A stretch of DNA of 64,000 bases from contig NZ_JAQGNQ010000053.1 of the NCBI RefSeq assembly GCF_028291745.1, forward strand, positions 62,001 through 126,000, read 5' to 3'. The stretch comes from Ramlibacter sp. Lineage in GTDB: Bacteria; Pseudomonadota; Gammaproteobacteria; Burkholderiales; Burkholderiaceae_C. Numbering within the stretch: the stretch's first letter is position 1; every line of letters begins with the position of its first letter. Below, in pieces: positions 1 through 9,052 of the stretch. The position numbers and the translations under genes are program-made. The notes beneath the pieces were generated by a model. It was given only the letters and a program-made list of their open reading frames with translations. It was not told the DNA's origin and searched no databases.

Positions 1-91
1 GCATCCGTCTGTAAGATACGGTCCAGTTTCCTGCCGCTGCGCAGGAGGAGCCGCATCAGCCTTCTGGCGGCACAAAACGGGAGCGCCCACC

Positions 92-742
92 ATGGGGATG
101 CTTGATCTATTGCGGGGGAAGAAATCCGAAGCCCCGGCCAAGGCGCGCAGGGCGCGGCCGGACGCGAACAGCACCGGATTCGCGGCCTCGCAACTGAGCG
201 CCGAAAGCCCGGCGGCGGCCACGCACTCCATGCGCAAGGACTTGCTCAAGGTGGTGCTGCGCGAAGTCCTGCTGCGCAATGGCATCCCACAAGCTTGGGT
301 TGCGGCCGACATGCTGCGCACCACCAGCCCGCGGCGCGAGCAGGGCCTGCACGTGCGCTTCCTGGTGCGCCACTGGGAGCCGCGCCTGCTGCCGCACGGA
401 CCGGCGCTGGAGCAGGAGTTCGCCCATCGCCTGGTGCTGATGGATCCGCTCGCGACCGAATGGCTCATGGGTTTTTCCTGGCAGTTCGCGCTGGACGACA
501 CCGGCCCCTGCCCCGCGCTGCCGGCTCCGGGCACTTGGATCGCCGCACCGATCAACCGCGACTGGGCGACCGCGCACGAGACCAAGCCGGGCGACATCAT
601 CGAAGGCCCGGTCGTGATCCCGAGGCCGGCCGAGGAAGTGCGCGCCGATCTCGCGCGGCTGATGGCGCTGCGCGATGCCGACCTGAAGCAGCATGCGATG
701 GCCGGCGAGCAGTTCGCGGCGACTCGCCCGGCCAGCCTCTAG
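92..742 (+). CDS. conserved hypothetical protein
   Basis: Predicted 216-residue soluble protein with no signal peptide or membrane segment. I do not recognise a family with a known function. The first ~40 residues are basic and Ala-rich and look disordered; the remainder (about 45-215) looks globular, with several Trp and Pro residues. The ATG at 92 is preceded by a GGGAG ribosome-binding site at 79-83, which supports this start. The gene ends right before, or within 50 bases of, the sensor-kinase gene downstream on the same strand, so the two may be co-transcribed. Coding potential is good, but the function is unknown. Confidence 0.75.
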   Translation: MGMLDLLRGKKSEAPAKARRARPDANSTGFAASQLSAESPAAATHSMRKDLLKVVLREVLLRNGIPQAWVAADMLRTTSPRREQGLHVRFLVRHWEPRLLPHGPALEQEFAHRLVLMDPLATEWLMGFSWQFALDDTGPCPALPAPGTWIAAPINRDWATAHETKPGDIIEGPVVIPRPAEEVRADLARLMALRDADLKQHAMAGEQFAATRPASL

Positions 743-3700
743 TCTTCCCGTGCCGCCCCTGTCGGCACCTCGTGGTGTCCTGCGCGTCTTCACGACGCGG
801 ATCGCGCTGCTCCTCGCGTGGCTGTTCGCCAGTGCGGTCGCCGCGGCGCAGCCGCCCCTGCATGCGCACGCCGGCGTATTCGACCTGAGCGGGCCCGACG
901 GCACGACCGCCGCCCACACCTTGCGCGGCGAGTGGGGCTTCGCCTGGGAGCGCTTCCTCGCCCCGACGTCCTCCGAGACCCTGGCCACCACCGCGCCGGT
1001 GCCCGCCCCCTGGAACCCGATCACCGCCGACGGCAAGCCGCGCGGCCCCGACGGCTTCGCCAGCTACACGCTGCAGGTGGATTGCCCGGCCGGCAAACAG
1101 CTCGCCCTGCTGGTGCCGACCGAACGCACGGCGGTGCGCGTCTACGTCAATGGCCGGCTCGCCGCTTCGCAGGGCGCACCGGGCATGACGCCCGAATCGG
1201 CCCGTCCGGCGGTCGGCCGCCGCACCGCGCTGACCGACCCGTTCGCCTGTCCGCTGCACATCGTCGTGCATGTCTCCAACTGGTCGCACCGCGAGGGCGG
1301 CATGATCCGCGCGCCGATCGCGGGACCGACCGAGGAACTGGGGTCCACCTACAAGCAGCGGCTGGCGCTGGACACGATCCTGCTGGGCGCCTACCTGGTC
1401 CTCAGCATCGCGCCGATCTTCTTCTACTTCGCGCGGCCCCGCGACAAGGCGCCGCTGCTGTTCGGCCTGTTCTGCCTGGCGCAGACCGTCTATGCCGACA
1501 TGACGGGCGAGCGCCTGCTGCTGCAGATGGGCGGCGGCGAGACGCCGTGGGAGATCTTCCTCAAGCTGCAGTACCTGTCCTGGTACGGGTCGATGGCGCT
1601 GTTCGTCCTGCTGGTGCACCAGCTGTTCCAGCGCACCCTGCACCCGCGACTGGTGCGCGGCGCCGTGGGCCTGTGCCTGCTGGCGATGGCGGCCGTCGTG
1701 GTGACACCGGCCCGCATCTACAGCCAGTCGATGGTGGGCGGCGAAACGCTGTGCGTGGCGATGGGCCTCTACATCGCCTGGGCGATGGCGCGCGCGCTGC
1801 GGCAGCGGCGCAAGGACGCCGGCGTGATCCTGGGCGGCCTCGGCTTCCTGCTGCTGGTGGTGCTGGTCAACCTGCTGGAGTTCTACGCCGAGGCGGCCCA
1901 GAGCAGCATCACCGCCTTCGGCCTGCTGGCCTTCGTGCTGTCGCCGGCACTGGTGTTGTTGCGGCGGCTGGCGCGCATGCTCAGCGCCGAGGAGCAGCGC
2001 AGCGCCGAACAGCGCGAGAAGGTGGACCTGCTGGTGCGCGCGACCCATGCCGGCATCCTGGACTGGGACTACACGCGCAACCTCACGCGCTACTCGCCGC
2101 GGCTGCTGGAGATCATGGGCTATCCGCCGGAGACCGACACCGACGCCTGGCCGCTGTTCTTCGAGCACATCCACCCGGGCGACCGCGACACGGTGCAAGG
2201 CATCTTCATGGCGCAGCTGCGCGACCGCTCGGTGCGCGGCGGCGAGATGAAGCACGAGCCGCACGAGTACCGGCTGGTGCGCGTCGACGGCAGCGCGGTC
2301 TGGGTGCATGCGGAGGCGATCAGCCTGCGCGCCGCCGACGGGCGCACGCTGCGCTACATCTGCTCCCTGCTGGATATCACCGACCAGCGCGCCGTGGCCG
2401 AGGGCCTGAAGCGGCAGAACGCGGCGCTGGCGGAGAACGCGCAGCTGCGCGAAGACGTGGAGCGGATGTCGCGCCACGATCTGAAGACGCCCCTGAACAG
2501 CATCATCGGCGTGGCCCGCCTGCTGCGTGAGGACGCAGGCGTCGCGTTCGAGCACCGCGAGCTGCTGCTGATCGCCGAGCGCGCCGGCTACCGGATGCTG
2601 GAGATGGTGAACCTCTCGCTCGATCTCTCGCGCATGGAGCTGGGCACCTACGACTTCCGGCCGCAGGCGGTCAACGTCGTCGACGTGATAGCGCGCGTCG
2701 TGCTGGACCTGCAGGGGCTCGCGCAGTCGTCGCAGGTGCAGGTGCGCATGGCCACCGATGGCGGCGCTCCCGTGTACGCGCGGGCCGAGGAACTGCTCTC
2801 GTACTCGATCCTTGCCAATCTCGTGAAGAACGCGATCGAGGCGACGCCGGCGGGCGGCGCCGTCACCGTGCGGCTGGAAAACGGCGATCCGCTGCGGGTG
2901 CGCGTGCACAACCCCGGCCCGGTGCCGCAGGCAGTGGCGGGCCGCTTCTTCGACAAGTACGTCACCGCCGGCAAGAGCGGCGGCACCGGCCTGGGCACCT
3001 ATTCGGCACGGCTGATGGCGCGCGTGCAGGAGGGCGACCTCGAGATGCGCACCGGCGACACCGGCACGGTGCTCACGCTGACCCTGCGCGGGCTGGGGCG
3101 CGAACCGCTACCGACGGCGCGCGCGCCTTCCGCCGCCGGCCAGGCGGCGCTCGGGGCCGCCGACTTCCGCCCGCGCCGCGTCCTGCTGGTGGACGACGAC
3201 GAATACAACCGGCTGCTGCTCCTGCGCTACCTGCCCTCGCCGCCGTTCACGGTGGAGAGCGCAGGCAACGGCCAGGCCGCCATCGAAGCCATGAACCGGA
3301 ACTGGCCCGACATCGTGCTGGCGGACCTGGAGATGCCGGTGATGAACGGGCTGGATCTGGTCGCCTGGATCCGCGAGCGCGAACGCAGGGAAGGCCGCCG
3401 GCCCTGCCTGGTGGTGATGATGTCCTCGAACGACGACGAGGCCTCGATCCGGCGCGGCCTCGATGCGGGCAGCAACCGCTACCTGCCCAAGCCCTTCACG
3501 CGCGAGGCGCTGCTGGCGCTGCTCTACGAGCTGGATCTGGGTGGGCCGGCGACTTCGCCCGGCCTGCTGGAAGCGACGCAACGCCGGCCGGCCCACGAAG
3601 CGGCCGCCAGCGACAGCGCGCCGGTGCGCATCGACCCGGAACTGCGGGGCGAAGTGCCGGCCTTCCTGGAGTCGCGCCGGCAACTGGCGCAGGCGATGGC

Positions 3701-3902
3701 CCGCGCCCTGGGCGCCGGCGACCGCGTCCACCTGCGCACGCTGGCGCATCGCGCGGCGGGCGGCCTGGCGCTGTTCGGATTCGAGTGGGCGGCATGGCAG
3801 TGCCGGCAGATCTCTGCGCAGGCGGCCGAAGGGGAAGCACAGGCGCTCGCGACGGAGATCGAGCGGCTGCTGCGGCACCTGCGCGTGGTGCAGGTGCTCT
3901 GA
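693..3902 (+). CDS. 7TMR-DISM hybrid sensor histidine kinase (PAS, HisKA, HATPase, receiver, Hpt)
   Basis: Large membrane-bound hybrid kinase. Order of parts (numbering from 693): signal sequence ending near Ala-Ala-Gln 52, periplasmic 7TMR-DISM sensor, seven-helix membrane block at about 225-425, PAS domain at about 445-570, HisKA with RHDLKTPLNS (phospho-His near 595), HATPase N box NLVKNAIEA near 710, receiver domain at about 825-950 with a VDDDE acidic pocket and phospho-Asp in ADLEMPV near 878, then a C-terminal Hpt-like domain with His in LAHRAAGG. This architecture implies an internal His-Asp-His phosphorelay. No separate response regulator lies next to it, so its output partner is elsewhere. 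The start is uncertain: ATG 693 overlaps the upstream gene by 50 bases, while GTG 750 begins just after that stop and leaves a more typical signal peptide. Confidence 0.9.
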   Translation: MRWPASSSRRLARPASSLPVPPLSAPRGVLRVFTTRIALLLAWLFASAVAAAQPPLHAHAGVFDLSGPDGTTAAHTLRGEWGFAWERFLAPTSSETLATTAPVPAPWNPITADGKPRGPDGFASYTLQVDCPAGKQLALLVPTERTAVRVYVNGRLAASQGAPGMTPESARPAVGRRTALTDPFACPLHIVVHVSNWSHREGGMIRAPIAGPTEELGSTYKQRLALDTILLGAYLVLSIAPIFFYFARPRDKAPLLFGLFCLAQTVYADMTGERLLLQMGGGETPWEIFLKLQYLSWYGSMALFVLLVHQLFQRTLHPRLVRGAVGLCLLAMAAVVVTPARIYSQSMVGGETLCVAMGLYIAWAMARALRQRRKDAGVILGGLGFLLLVVLVNLLEFYAEAAQSSITAFGLLAFVLSPALVLLRRLARMLSAEEQRSAEQREKVDLLVRATHAGILDWDYTRNLTRYSPRLLEIMGYPPETDTDAWPLFFEHIHPGDRDTVQGIFMAQLRDRSVRGGEMKHEPHEYRLVRVDGSAVWVHAEAISLRAADGRTLRYICSLLDITDQRAVAEGLKRQNAALAENAQLREDVERMSRHDLKTPLNSIIGVARLLREDAGVAFEHRELLLIAERAGYRMLEMVNLSLDLSRMELGTYDFRPQAVNVVDVIARVVLDLQGLAQSSQVQVRMATDGGAPVYARAEELLSYSILANLVKNAIEATPAGGAVTVRLENGDPLRVRVHNPGPVPQAVAGRFFDKYVTAGKSGGTGLGTYSARLMARVQEGDLEMRTGDTGTVLTLTLRGLGREPLPTARAPSAAGQAALGAADFRPRRVLLVDDDEYNRLLLLRYLPSPPFTVESAGNGQAAIEAMNRNWPDIVLADLEMPVMNGLDLVAWIRERERREGRRPCLVVMMSSNDDEASIRRGLDAGSNRYLPKPFTREALLALLYELDLGGPATSPGLLEATQRRPAHEAAASDSAPVRIDPELRGEVPAFLESRRQLAQAMARALGAGDRVHLRTLAHRAAGGLALFGFEWAAWQCRQISAQAAEGEAQALATEIERLLRHLRVVQVL

Positions 3903-3910
3903 AAACCAGA

Positions 3911-3927
3911 AGCGGCCGACGGCCGCT
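3911..3927. terminator. short hairpin between convergent genes
   Basis: AGCGGCC and GGCCGCT form a 7-bp stem with a 3-base loop between the kinase stop and the infA stop. There is no clear U tract, so termination is only suggested by position. Confidence 0.35.
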
Positions 3928-3945
3928 CGATCGCTGCGCTGCGGC

Positions 3946-4209
3946 TCAGCGGCGGCGGTGCTGCGGGGGCGGCCCGCCGGTATTGCGATTGGGCAGGTGG
4001 CGGAACATGATGCGCCCCTTGCTCAGGTCATAGGGCGAGAGCTCCAGGCTCACCAGGTCGCCGGCGATGATGCGGATGTGGTTCTTGCGCATCTTGCCGC
4101 CGGTATAGGCGACCAGCTCATGGCCGTTGTCCAGGATCACGCGGTAGCGCGAGTCCGGCAGGATCTCGGCCACGCGGCCGTTCATCTCGATCAGTTCTTC
4201 CTTCGCCAT
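3946..4209 (-). CDS. infA: translation initiation factor IF-1
   Basis: Small S1-fold protein that binds the 30S A site during initiation. The start [13 protein letters not shown], the central [13 protein letters not shown] region and [17 protein letters not shown] are typical IF-1 motifs. It has 87 residues rather than the usual ~72; the surplus is a C-terminal tail rich in Pro, Arg and His after FRHL. The ATG at 4209 is preceded by an AGAGG ribosome-binding site. A much longer open frame extends upstream, but only this start gives IF-1. The gene stands alone, away from any ribosomal protein operon, which suggests it is the second infA copy that many Burkholderiales carry (inference). Confidence 0.95.
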   Translation of the reverse strand: MAKEELIEMNGRVAEILPDSRYRVILDNGHELVAYTGGKMRKNHIRIIAGDLVSLELSPYDLSKGRIMFRHLPNRNTGGPPPQHRRR

Positions 4210-4325
4210 GCAGGTCCTCTGCCACGGTGGTGCCCCCGCGCTGCGCGCAGTTCCGGCCCGGAAAACGAATTGTAAGCTCGCCCGGCTGCGCCTGCCCGCG
4301 CGCGAGTGAAGCAGCGGCCCTGGCG

Positions 4326-4841
4326 TCAGCGGCGCGCCACGCCGTCGATGCCATCGACCACCATCTTCGAGCCATTGGCCACCAGCAGGATGTCGCTGCC
4401 GACGGCGACGTACTTGAGACCCGGCGGCAGCTTGGGCAGGCTGGGCCGGAGCGCCTTGGGCACCGGCTGCACGACCGCCCCTGCAGGCAGCGCCTGGCCG
4501 ATGCGCCACGGCAGCTTCGGTTGCGCCGGCAGGCAGGCCTCGGTGCTCGCCGCGCCCGCGGGACAGCTCTTGCCGGCGAGTGCGGCGTAGTACTTGTGCA
4601 CCGCAGCGCGATTCGCGTCGCCGAAGTACGCGCCCTCGCCCAGCGGCTTGCGCGCGAAGTGCGTGCCCTGGCCCACGTTGTCGACCGGCATGTGCGGGTC
4701 GGCCCGGTCGTCGAGGGCCTGCTTGGCCTGGCGCGGCGCGTGCGGTTCATCGGCCGTCTGCGCCGCAGCGACCACGGGGGCGGCAATGAGCGCCGCCAGC
4801 AGCGCGCCCAGCAGCGGCCTGAAGGGGTGGATGGCGTTCAT
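4326..4841 (-). CDS. CigR/RcnB-like periplasmic protein
   Basis: Predicted 171-residue exported protein. An N-terminal signal peptide (hydrophobic stretch at about 8-26, cleavage after Ala-Ala-Ala-Gln) is followed by a low-complexity middle. The C-terminus ([20 protein letters not shown]) resembles the conserved end of RcnB-type and CigR-type proteins. RcnB acts in metal homeostasis in E. coli and CigR is an anti-virulence inner-membrane protein in Salmonella; the role here is unknown. ATG 4841 was preferred to an in-frame ATG 33 bases upstream because it starts the signal peptide directly and follows a purine-rich ribosome-binding site. Family assignment rests only on the C-terminal motif. 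Confidence 0.7.
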   Translation of the reverse strand: MNAIHPFRPLLGALLAALIAAPVVAAAQTADEPHAPRQAKQALDDRADPHMPVDNVGQGTHFARKPLGEGAYFGDANRAAVHKYYAALAGKSCPAGAASTEACLPAQPKLPWRIGQALPAGAVVQPVPKALRPSLPKLPPGLKYVAVGSDILLVANGSKMVVDGIDGVARR

Positions 4842-4958
4842 GGAGTTCTCTTCCTGACGAGGCAGCGACGACACGCGTACTGTCGGACGGGCGCATGGCC
4901 CGACCGTGTCGGAGAACTCCCAATTTGCCGTCGGACGCCGGCGCGGGACCGCCTGCGC

Positions 4959-6512
4959 TCAGACGGCGGCGAGTGCCGGGGCGACCGCGGCCTGGGTGAG
5001 CCCGAGTCGCTCGGGCGAGATGTACTGCTGCCGGTACTGCTCGAACGGCAGGCTGTCGGCCGCCTCCACCGCCGCCTGGTCGGCCAGCGACTGGCGCACG
5101 GCGGCTTCCATGCGCGCCTGCAGCCCGCCGGTGTAAGGCAGCTTGAGCAGCTTGGCCTTGGTCTGCTCGGACTGCGTGAGCGTGAACGCGGCAAAGCTGT
5201 TGTCGTGGTCGCGGGCCATCGCGGACAGCACGCGCGCCGACGGCAGCATCTCCGGATTTTGCAGCAGCGCCTGGGCCGAACGCAGCGCGTCGCCGTAGTC
5301 GCTGGTCTGGTGGACCTCGTCGAGCAGCGCCGCGATCGGCGCGCACTCGGCCACGATCTCGGCGCCCCATTGGGTGAGCTTCACTTCGCGCCCACCGCGC
5401 TCCAGCTGCACGGAGGGATCGCGCCCGAAGGCCGCGGTGCGATGCTGGTTGCGGCCCAGCGCCGCGATCTCCTGCGGCGTGTCCTCGGCACTCTCGGCAA
5501 GCAGGCAATGCAGCAGGAAGATATCGAGGAAGCGGATGGTCTGCGCCTTGATGCCGATCGGCACGAAGGGGTCGAGGTCCATCAGCCGCACCTCGACGTA
5601 CTCGACGCCGCGCTCGCGCAGCGCATGCAGCGGCCGCTCGCCGGGGCGGATCACCCGCTTGGGGCGGATCGTGCCGTAGAACTCGTTCTCGATCTGCAGC
5701 AGGCTGGTGGCCAGCTGGTTGTACTCGCCGCCCGGATTGACGATGCCGATCCTCTCGTAGGCGGGATACGGGCGCGTCAGCGCTTCGTGCAGCGACGCCG
5801 CATAACCATCGAGGCTGTTGTAGCTGACGGCCAGGCTGGACTGCGCCTCGCTCTGGTAACCGAGGCGGCCCATGCGCAGCGAGGTGCCGTACGGCATGTA
5901 CACGGTGCGCGGGGAGAGCGTCTGCAGTTCGTGCTTGCGGCCGCTGACGAAGGTCGAACACGCCGCCGGCGAGGCGCCGAACAGATACAGCAGCAGGAAG
6001 GCATGCCGGCGGAAGTTGCGGATCAGGGCGAAGTAGTCGGCATCGCTCACGCCCGGCAGCGACCAGTTGTAGTGGATGCCGGAGATGGTCTGCATGCGCC
6101 GGCCGTAGCGGTGCGCGAGACCCATGCGATAGACGCTCTTGGCGCGCGCGACATTCGAAGCGCCATAGTGGCCGATCGGAATCGTCTCGTCGGCGGGCAG
6201 CAGGCAAGGCATGCTGCCCACCCACATCATCTCGTCCTCGAGCGCGCGATAGGCGAACTGGTGGACCTGCGTGAGTTCCTCGAGGCACTGCTCCACGCTG
6301 GCATGCACGCCGGTGATCAGTTCGAGCTGCGACTCGCTGTAGTCGGTGGTGATGTTCGGATGCGTGAGCGCGGAGCCCAGCGCGCGCGGGTGCGGCGTCA
6401 TCGCCAGGGCGCCCGTGGTGGTGGCGCGCAGGCTTTCCTTTTCGATGCCGCGGCGAATGCCTTGCAGACGCGCGGGCGCCAGCGTGCTCAAGGCTTGTTG
6501 CAGTTTGCTCAT
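4959..6512 (-). CDS. gshA: glutamate-cysteine ligase, E. coli GshA type
   Basis: Catalyses ATP-dependent joining of L-glutamate and L-cysteine, the first step of glutathione synthesis, in the cytoplasm. The 517-residue product matches the ~518 residues of the E. coli-type enzyme. Recognisable blocks include FGASPAACSTFVSG, MPYGTSLRMGRLGYQSEA, a QIENEFYGTIRPKR segment and VEYVEVRLMDLDPFVPIG. The ATG at 6512 was chosen because the homologous region starts there (MSKLQQAL); the frame stays open upstream but that part is not protein-like. No gshB is adjacent. The flanking CigR-like and YidB-like genes share its strand. Confidence 0.95.
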   Translation of the reverse strand: MSKLQQALSTLAPARLQGIRRGIEKESLRATTTGALAMTPHPRALGSALTHPNITTDYSESQLELITGVHASVEQCLEELTQVHQFAYRALEDEMMWVGSMPCLLPADETIPIGHYGASNVARAKSVYRMGLAHRYGRRMQTISGIHYNWSLPGVSDADYFALIRNFRRHAFLLLYLFGASPAACSTFVSGRKHELQTLSPRTVYMPYGTSLRMGRLGYQSEAQSSLAVSYNSLDGYAASLHEALTRPYPAYERIGIVNPGGEYNQLATSLLQIENEFYGTIRPKRVIRPGERPLHALRERGVEYVEVRLMDLDPFVPIGIKAQTIRFLDIFLLHCLLAESAEDTPQEIAALGRNQHRTAAFGRDPSVQLERGGREVKLTQWGAEIVAECAPIAALLDEVHQTSDYGDALRSAQALLQNPEMLPSARVLSAMARDHDNSFAAFTLTQSEQTKAKLLKLPYTGGLQARMEAAVRQSLADQAAVEAADSLPFEQYRQQYISPERLGLTQAAVAPALAAV

Positions 6513-6653
6513 GGAATGTGTTTCGCGCCTGATGACTGCTGTCTTTGCGCGTGCGAAGTTAACACCTTCCCGCAAAACCTGCTTGCGCCCGGACACTCGG
6601 GGACTCCCCGCTTGTGCTAGGGAAAAGAGGGCGCGCTAGCGGCCCGCTGCGCG

Positions 6654-7277
6654 CTAGGAACGCACCTCGGGGGACCGCGCTTGCTCGATGTGCTGTTCCA
6701 GCGTGCGCGCGCTTTCGTCGAGCACCGCGTCGGCGTGCTGCGGCACCTGGCCGTCGGGCGTGAGGTGGTCGACCATCTGCGGCATGATCTCCGCCAAGGC
6801 CTGCGCCACCTGCTGCTGCGGCACGCCGAGCCGCTGCGCCATCTGCTGCAGTTCGTCCTGGCCGACCACCTGCTCCACCGAGTGCGGGTCGATCGGCTGG
6901 TTGGGGCCGGTGGACAGCCACGATTGCGCCTGGCCGCCGAGCCCCTTTCGCCGAAAGCGTTCCAGCACCGCGTTGATGCCGCCACTGCGCTGCACCCAGC
7001 GCATGGCCAGCGGCAGCAGCGTCACGAGCAGCGCCGTCGGATCGAGCTTGGAAGGGGCGGCGCCCGGCTCGCCGGTCGGCTGCGTGTGATTGCGCAGCGC
7101 GCCGGTCAGCACGCTGCCCAGCCCGGCGCCGCCGAGCGCGCCGCCGATTCCGCCGCCGCCGCCGCCCAGGACACCCCCCAACATGCCGCCCAGCCCGCCG
7201 CCACCGGCATTGGGCTGGCCCGTCGCCTGGCCGAACAGCCCGCCGAGCACCTGCCCCAGCAGAGGATTGTTGTCCAT
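6654..7277 (-). CDS. YidB family protein (DUF937)
   Basis: Predicted 207-residue protein. The start MDNNPLLGQVLGGLFGQ is followed by a long Gly-rich stretch (about 20-65) and a helical C-terminal half with repeated Gln/Leu helices (EQVVGQDELQQMAQRLGVPQQQVAQALAEI would be the DUF937 core, about 130-160). YidB-like proteins have no established function. ATG 7277 was chosen over an upstream in-frame ATG because it begins the conserved Asn-Asn-Pro-Leu-Leu motif. The upstream region carries a CCTACAAG element that could be a -10 box. Confidence 0.85.
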   Translation of the reverse strand: MDNNPLLGQVLGGLFGQATGQPNAGGGGLGGMLGGVLGGGGGGIGGALGGAGLGSVLTGALRNHTQPTGEPGAAPSKLDPTALLVTLLPLAMRWVQRSGGINAVLERFRRKGLGGQAQSWLSTGPNQPIDPHSVEQVVGQDELQQMAQRLGVPQQQVAQALAEIMPQMVDHLTPDGQVPQHADAVLDESARTLEQHIEQARSPEVRS

Positions 7278-7359
7278 CGAAGCTCCCGTTCTGATCGATG
7301 CCTGCGAGCCTAGGGCGCTGGCGCCCGCGCCTTGTAGGCGCGCCGCCACTGCTGGCAGG

Positions 7360-8022
7360 TCAGGCGGCGGACAGCGCCTGCACCAGCCAGGCGTTCAGGT
7401 CCGTGATCTCGCGCGGCGACACCGAGTGCCCCATCGGATACTCGTGCCAGTCCACGCGGTAGCCGAGGTCCTGCAGCGCATCGCGCGAGGCGTGTGCGCG
7501 GTCCAGCGCGACCACCTCGTCCTGGGTGCCGTGGGCCAGGAAGATCGGTGTGTCGCGGTTCGCCTCAGTGCGTTCGGCGGCGGTCTTGGCCGCGAGCGGC
7601 AGGTAGCCCGAGAGCCCGACGATGCCGGCCAGCCGCTCGCCAAAGCGCAGCCCCGCCAGCAGCGCCATCGCGCAGCCTTGCGAGAAGCCGGCCAGCACGA
7701 TGCGGTCGGCAGCGATGCCGCGCTCCAGTTCACGCTGCAGCAGCGCATCGACGGCCGCCTGCGAGCGGCGCAGCCCAGCCTCGTCCTGCGGGGCGTCGGC
7801 ATCGAAGCCGATGATGTCGTACCAGGCGCGCATGCGGTAGCCGCCGTTGATGGTGACCGGCATCACCGGCGCGTGCGGAAAGAGAAAGCGCACCGGCCCG
7901 ACGCTTTGCAGGTCGAGCTCCTGCGCCATGGGCACGAAGTCGTTGCCGTCGGCGCCGAGGCCGTGCAGGATCAGGATGGTGGCGCGGGGGTTGGGGCCGG
8001 ATTCGGCCTCGATGACGTCCAT
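7360..8022 (-). CDS. phospholipase/carboxylesterase family alpha/beta hydrolase
   Basis: Cytosolic serine esterase of the carboxylesterase/acyl-protein thioesterase family, 220 residues, full length. Oxyanion region LHGLGADGNDF at 20-30, nucleophile elbow GFSQG with Ser114, Asp168 in HGTQDEVV and His199 in YPMGHS form the expected triad. ATG 8022 gives a normal N-terminus; the longer frame upstream adds 23 residues unlike the family. It is divergent from the ribosome-associated factor gene; the two share a 138-bp control region with two TCCGAC-containing elements. The natural ester substrate cannot be read from the sequence. Confidence 0.93.
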   Translation of the reverse strand: MDVIEAESGPNPRATILILHGLGADGNDFVPMAQELDLQSVGPVRFLFPHAPVMPVTINGGYRMRAWYDIIGFDADAPQDEAGLRRSQAAVDALLQRELERGIAADRIVLAGFSQGCAMALLAGLRFGERLAGIVGLSGYLPLAAKTAAERTEANRDTPIFLAHGTQDEVVALDRAHASRDALQDLGYRVDWHEYPMGHSVSPREITDLNAWLVQALSAA

Positions 8023-8160
8023 GTTTGCTGGCACTCCTTGTTGTGGGCAGCATAGCGCTGCGCGGCGGGCAAGCCGTGTCCGACAAGTCAATCAAAGCCG
8101 TCCGACTTGCCAGGGAACGCGGCGGTCTGCAGGATGGGAGCAGACCAGAAAGGAAACCGC

Positions 8161-8553
8161 ATGAAAGTGCAAGTCAATACTTCCAACGATGTAGAAAACA
8201 AGGAGTCCCTCGAGCGCTGGGCCAGCGACTATCTGAACGAACACCTGGGCCGCTTCGACCAGGACATCACCAGCATCGAGGTGCAGCTGACCGACGAGAA
8301 CCACGCGGCCAAGGGCGGCGCGGTCGACAAGCGCTGCATGATGGAAGCGCGCGTCAACGGCATCAAGCCGATCGCCGTCACCAACTTTGCACCCAACCAG
8401 GACATCGCCTTCCGCGGCGCGGCCGACAAGCTGATCAAGGCGATCGACCACGAGTTCGGCAAGCTCGACCGGCGCGAGCATCGCCAGCGCGACACCATCC
8501 GACGCGACCCGGAGGTGCTCGACACGATCGAAGACGCTCCGCCGCAGAGCTGA
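8161..8553 (+). CDS. HPF/RaiA family ribosome-associated translation inhibitor-like protein
   Basis: Predicted 130-residue cytosolic protein with the HPF/RaiA beta-alpha-beta layout: a region beginning NEHLGRFDQDITSIEVQLTDEN, a central CMMEARVNG segment and a helix of the form AADKLIKAIDHEFGKLDRR. Members bind the 30S decoding region in stationary phase and stop translation. It is short, lacking the long C-terminal dimerisation domain of long-form HPF. The ATG at 8161 has an AAAGGA ribosome-binding site seven bases upstream; the earlier in-frame ATG at 8107 lacks one. It is divergent from the esterase and not linked to rpoN, unlike canonical hpf. Confidence 0.85.
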   Translation: MKVQVNTSNDVENKESLERWASDYLNEHLGRFDQDITSIEVQLTDENHAAKGGAVDKRCMMEARVNGIKPIAVTNFAPNQDIAFRGAADKLIKAIDHEFGKLDRREHRQRDTIRRDPEVLDTIEDAPPQS

Positions 8554-8685
8554 CGCCGCAACACTTGTAGCAATCTGTATCGGCGGGGTGAACCACCACA
8601 CCGTCGAGGCTTGCTGCGTGCGTAAATTGCGCTCCGCGATTCGGCGTCCTCGCCGACACGGACCTACAAATCAAGGAGCGCATCC

Positions 8686-9045
8686 ATGAATCTTGCCTTC
8701 AAGAAAACGACCTGTCGCGTGTTGGTGACGTCCCTGCTGGCGCTGTCGTTCCAGACAGCGCATGCGGGGCTGATCGGCGCCGACCAGGCAACTGCGGGTT
8801 CGACCAGCTCCGAGCGCACTTTGCTGCTCGGCACGCTGGACCGCGCGGACGTCACCTCGCAACTGCAGGCCGCCGGGGTCGATCCGCTATCCGCGCGCGA
8901 GCGCGTGCAGTCCATGAGCGACCAGGAAGTGCACGCGCTGGCGCAGGACATCCAGAGCGCACCAGCCGGCGGGATCAGCACCGGAGGCGTGGTGGTCATC
9001 ATCCTCATTGCCGCCCTGATCTGGTACTACGCAATCCGCAAGTAA
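8686..9045 (+). CDS. PA2779 family small membrane protein
   Basis: Predicted 119-residue protein resembling the PA2779 family. A signal peptide covers 1-27 (cleavage after AHA). A polar helical region follows (about 40-92) with RADVTSQLQAAGVDPLSARERV. The C-terminus has three parts: Gly-rich 94-101, hydrophobic helix 102-113, and the end YYAIRK. This layout is like a sorting or anchoring signal. A strong AAGGAG ribosome-binding site precedes the ATG, and a CCTACAAA element (8663-8670) may be the -10 box. Only 7 bases separate it from the cysteine-peptidase gene, and such pairs recur in other proteobacteria (family knowledge). The function is unknown. Confidence 0.85.
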   Translation: MNLAFKKTTCRVLVTSLLALSFQTAHAGLIGADQATAGSTSSERTLLLGTLDRADVTSQLQAAGVDPLSARERVQSMSDQEVHALAQDIQSAPAGGISTGGVVVIILIAALIWYYAIRK

Positions 9046-9052
9046 GCAGGAC

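Noticed and set aside
597-2909. 770-codon open frame on the minus strand opposite the sensor kinase
   Set aside because: Composition (His, Arg, Gln rich) is that of a GC-rich antisense shadow, no domain is seen, and the plus-strand kinase is clear.
4227-6620. 797-codon plus-strand open frame across the CigR-like and gshA genes
   Set aside because: Antisense to well-identified genes and without recognisable motifs.
7090-8055. 321-codon plus-strand Pro-rich open frame
   Set aside because: Antisense of the Gly-rich YidB-like region and of the esterase gene.
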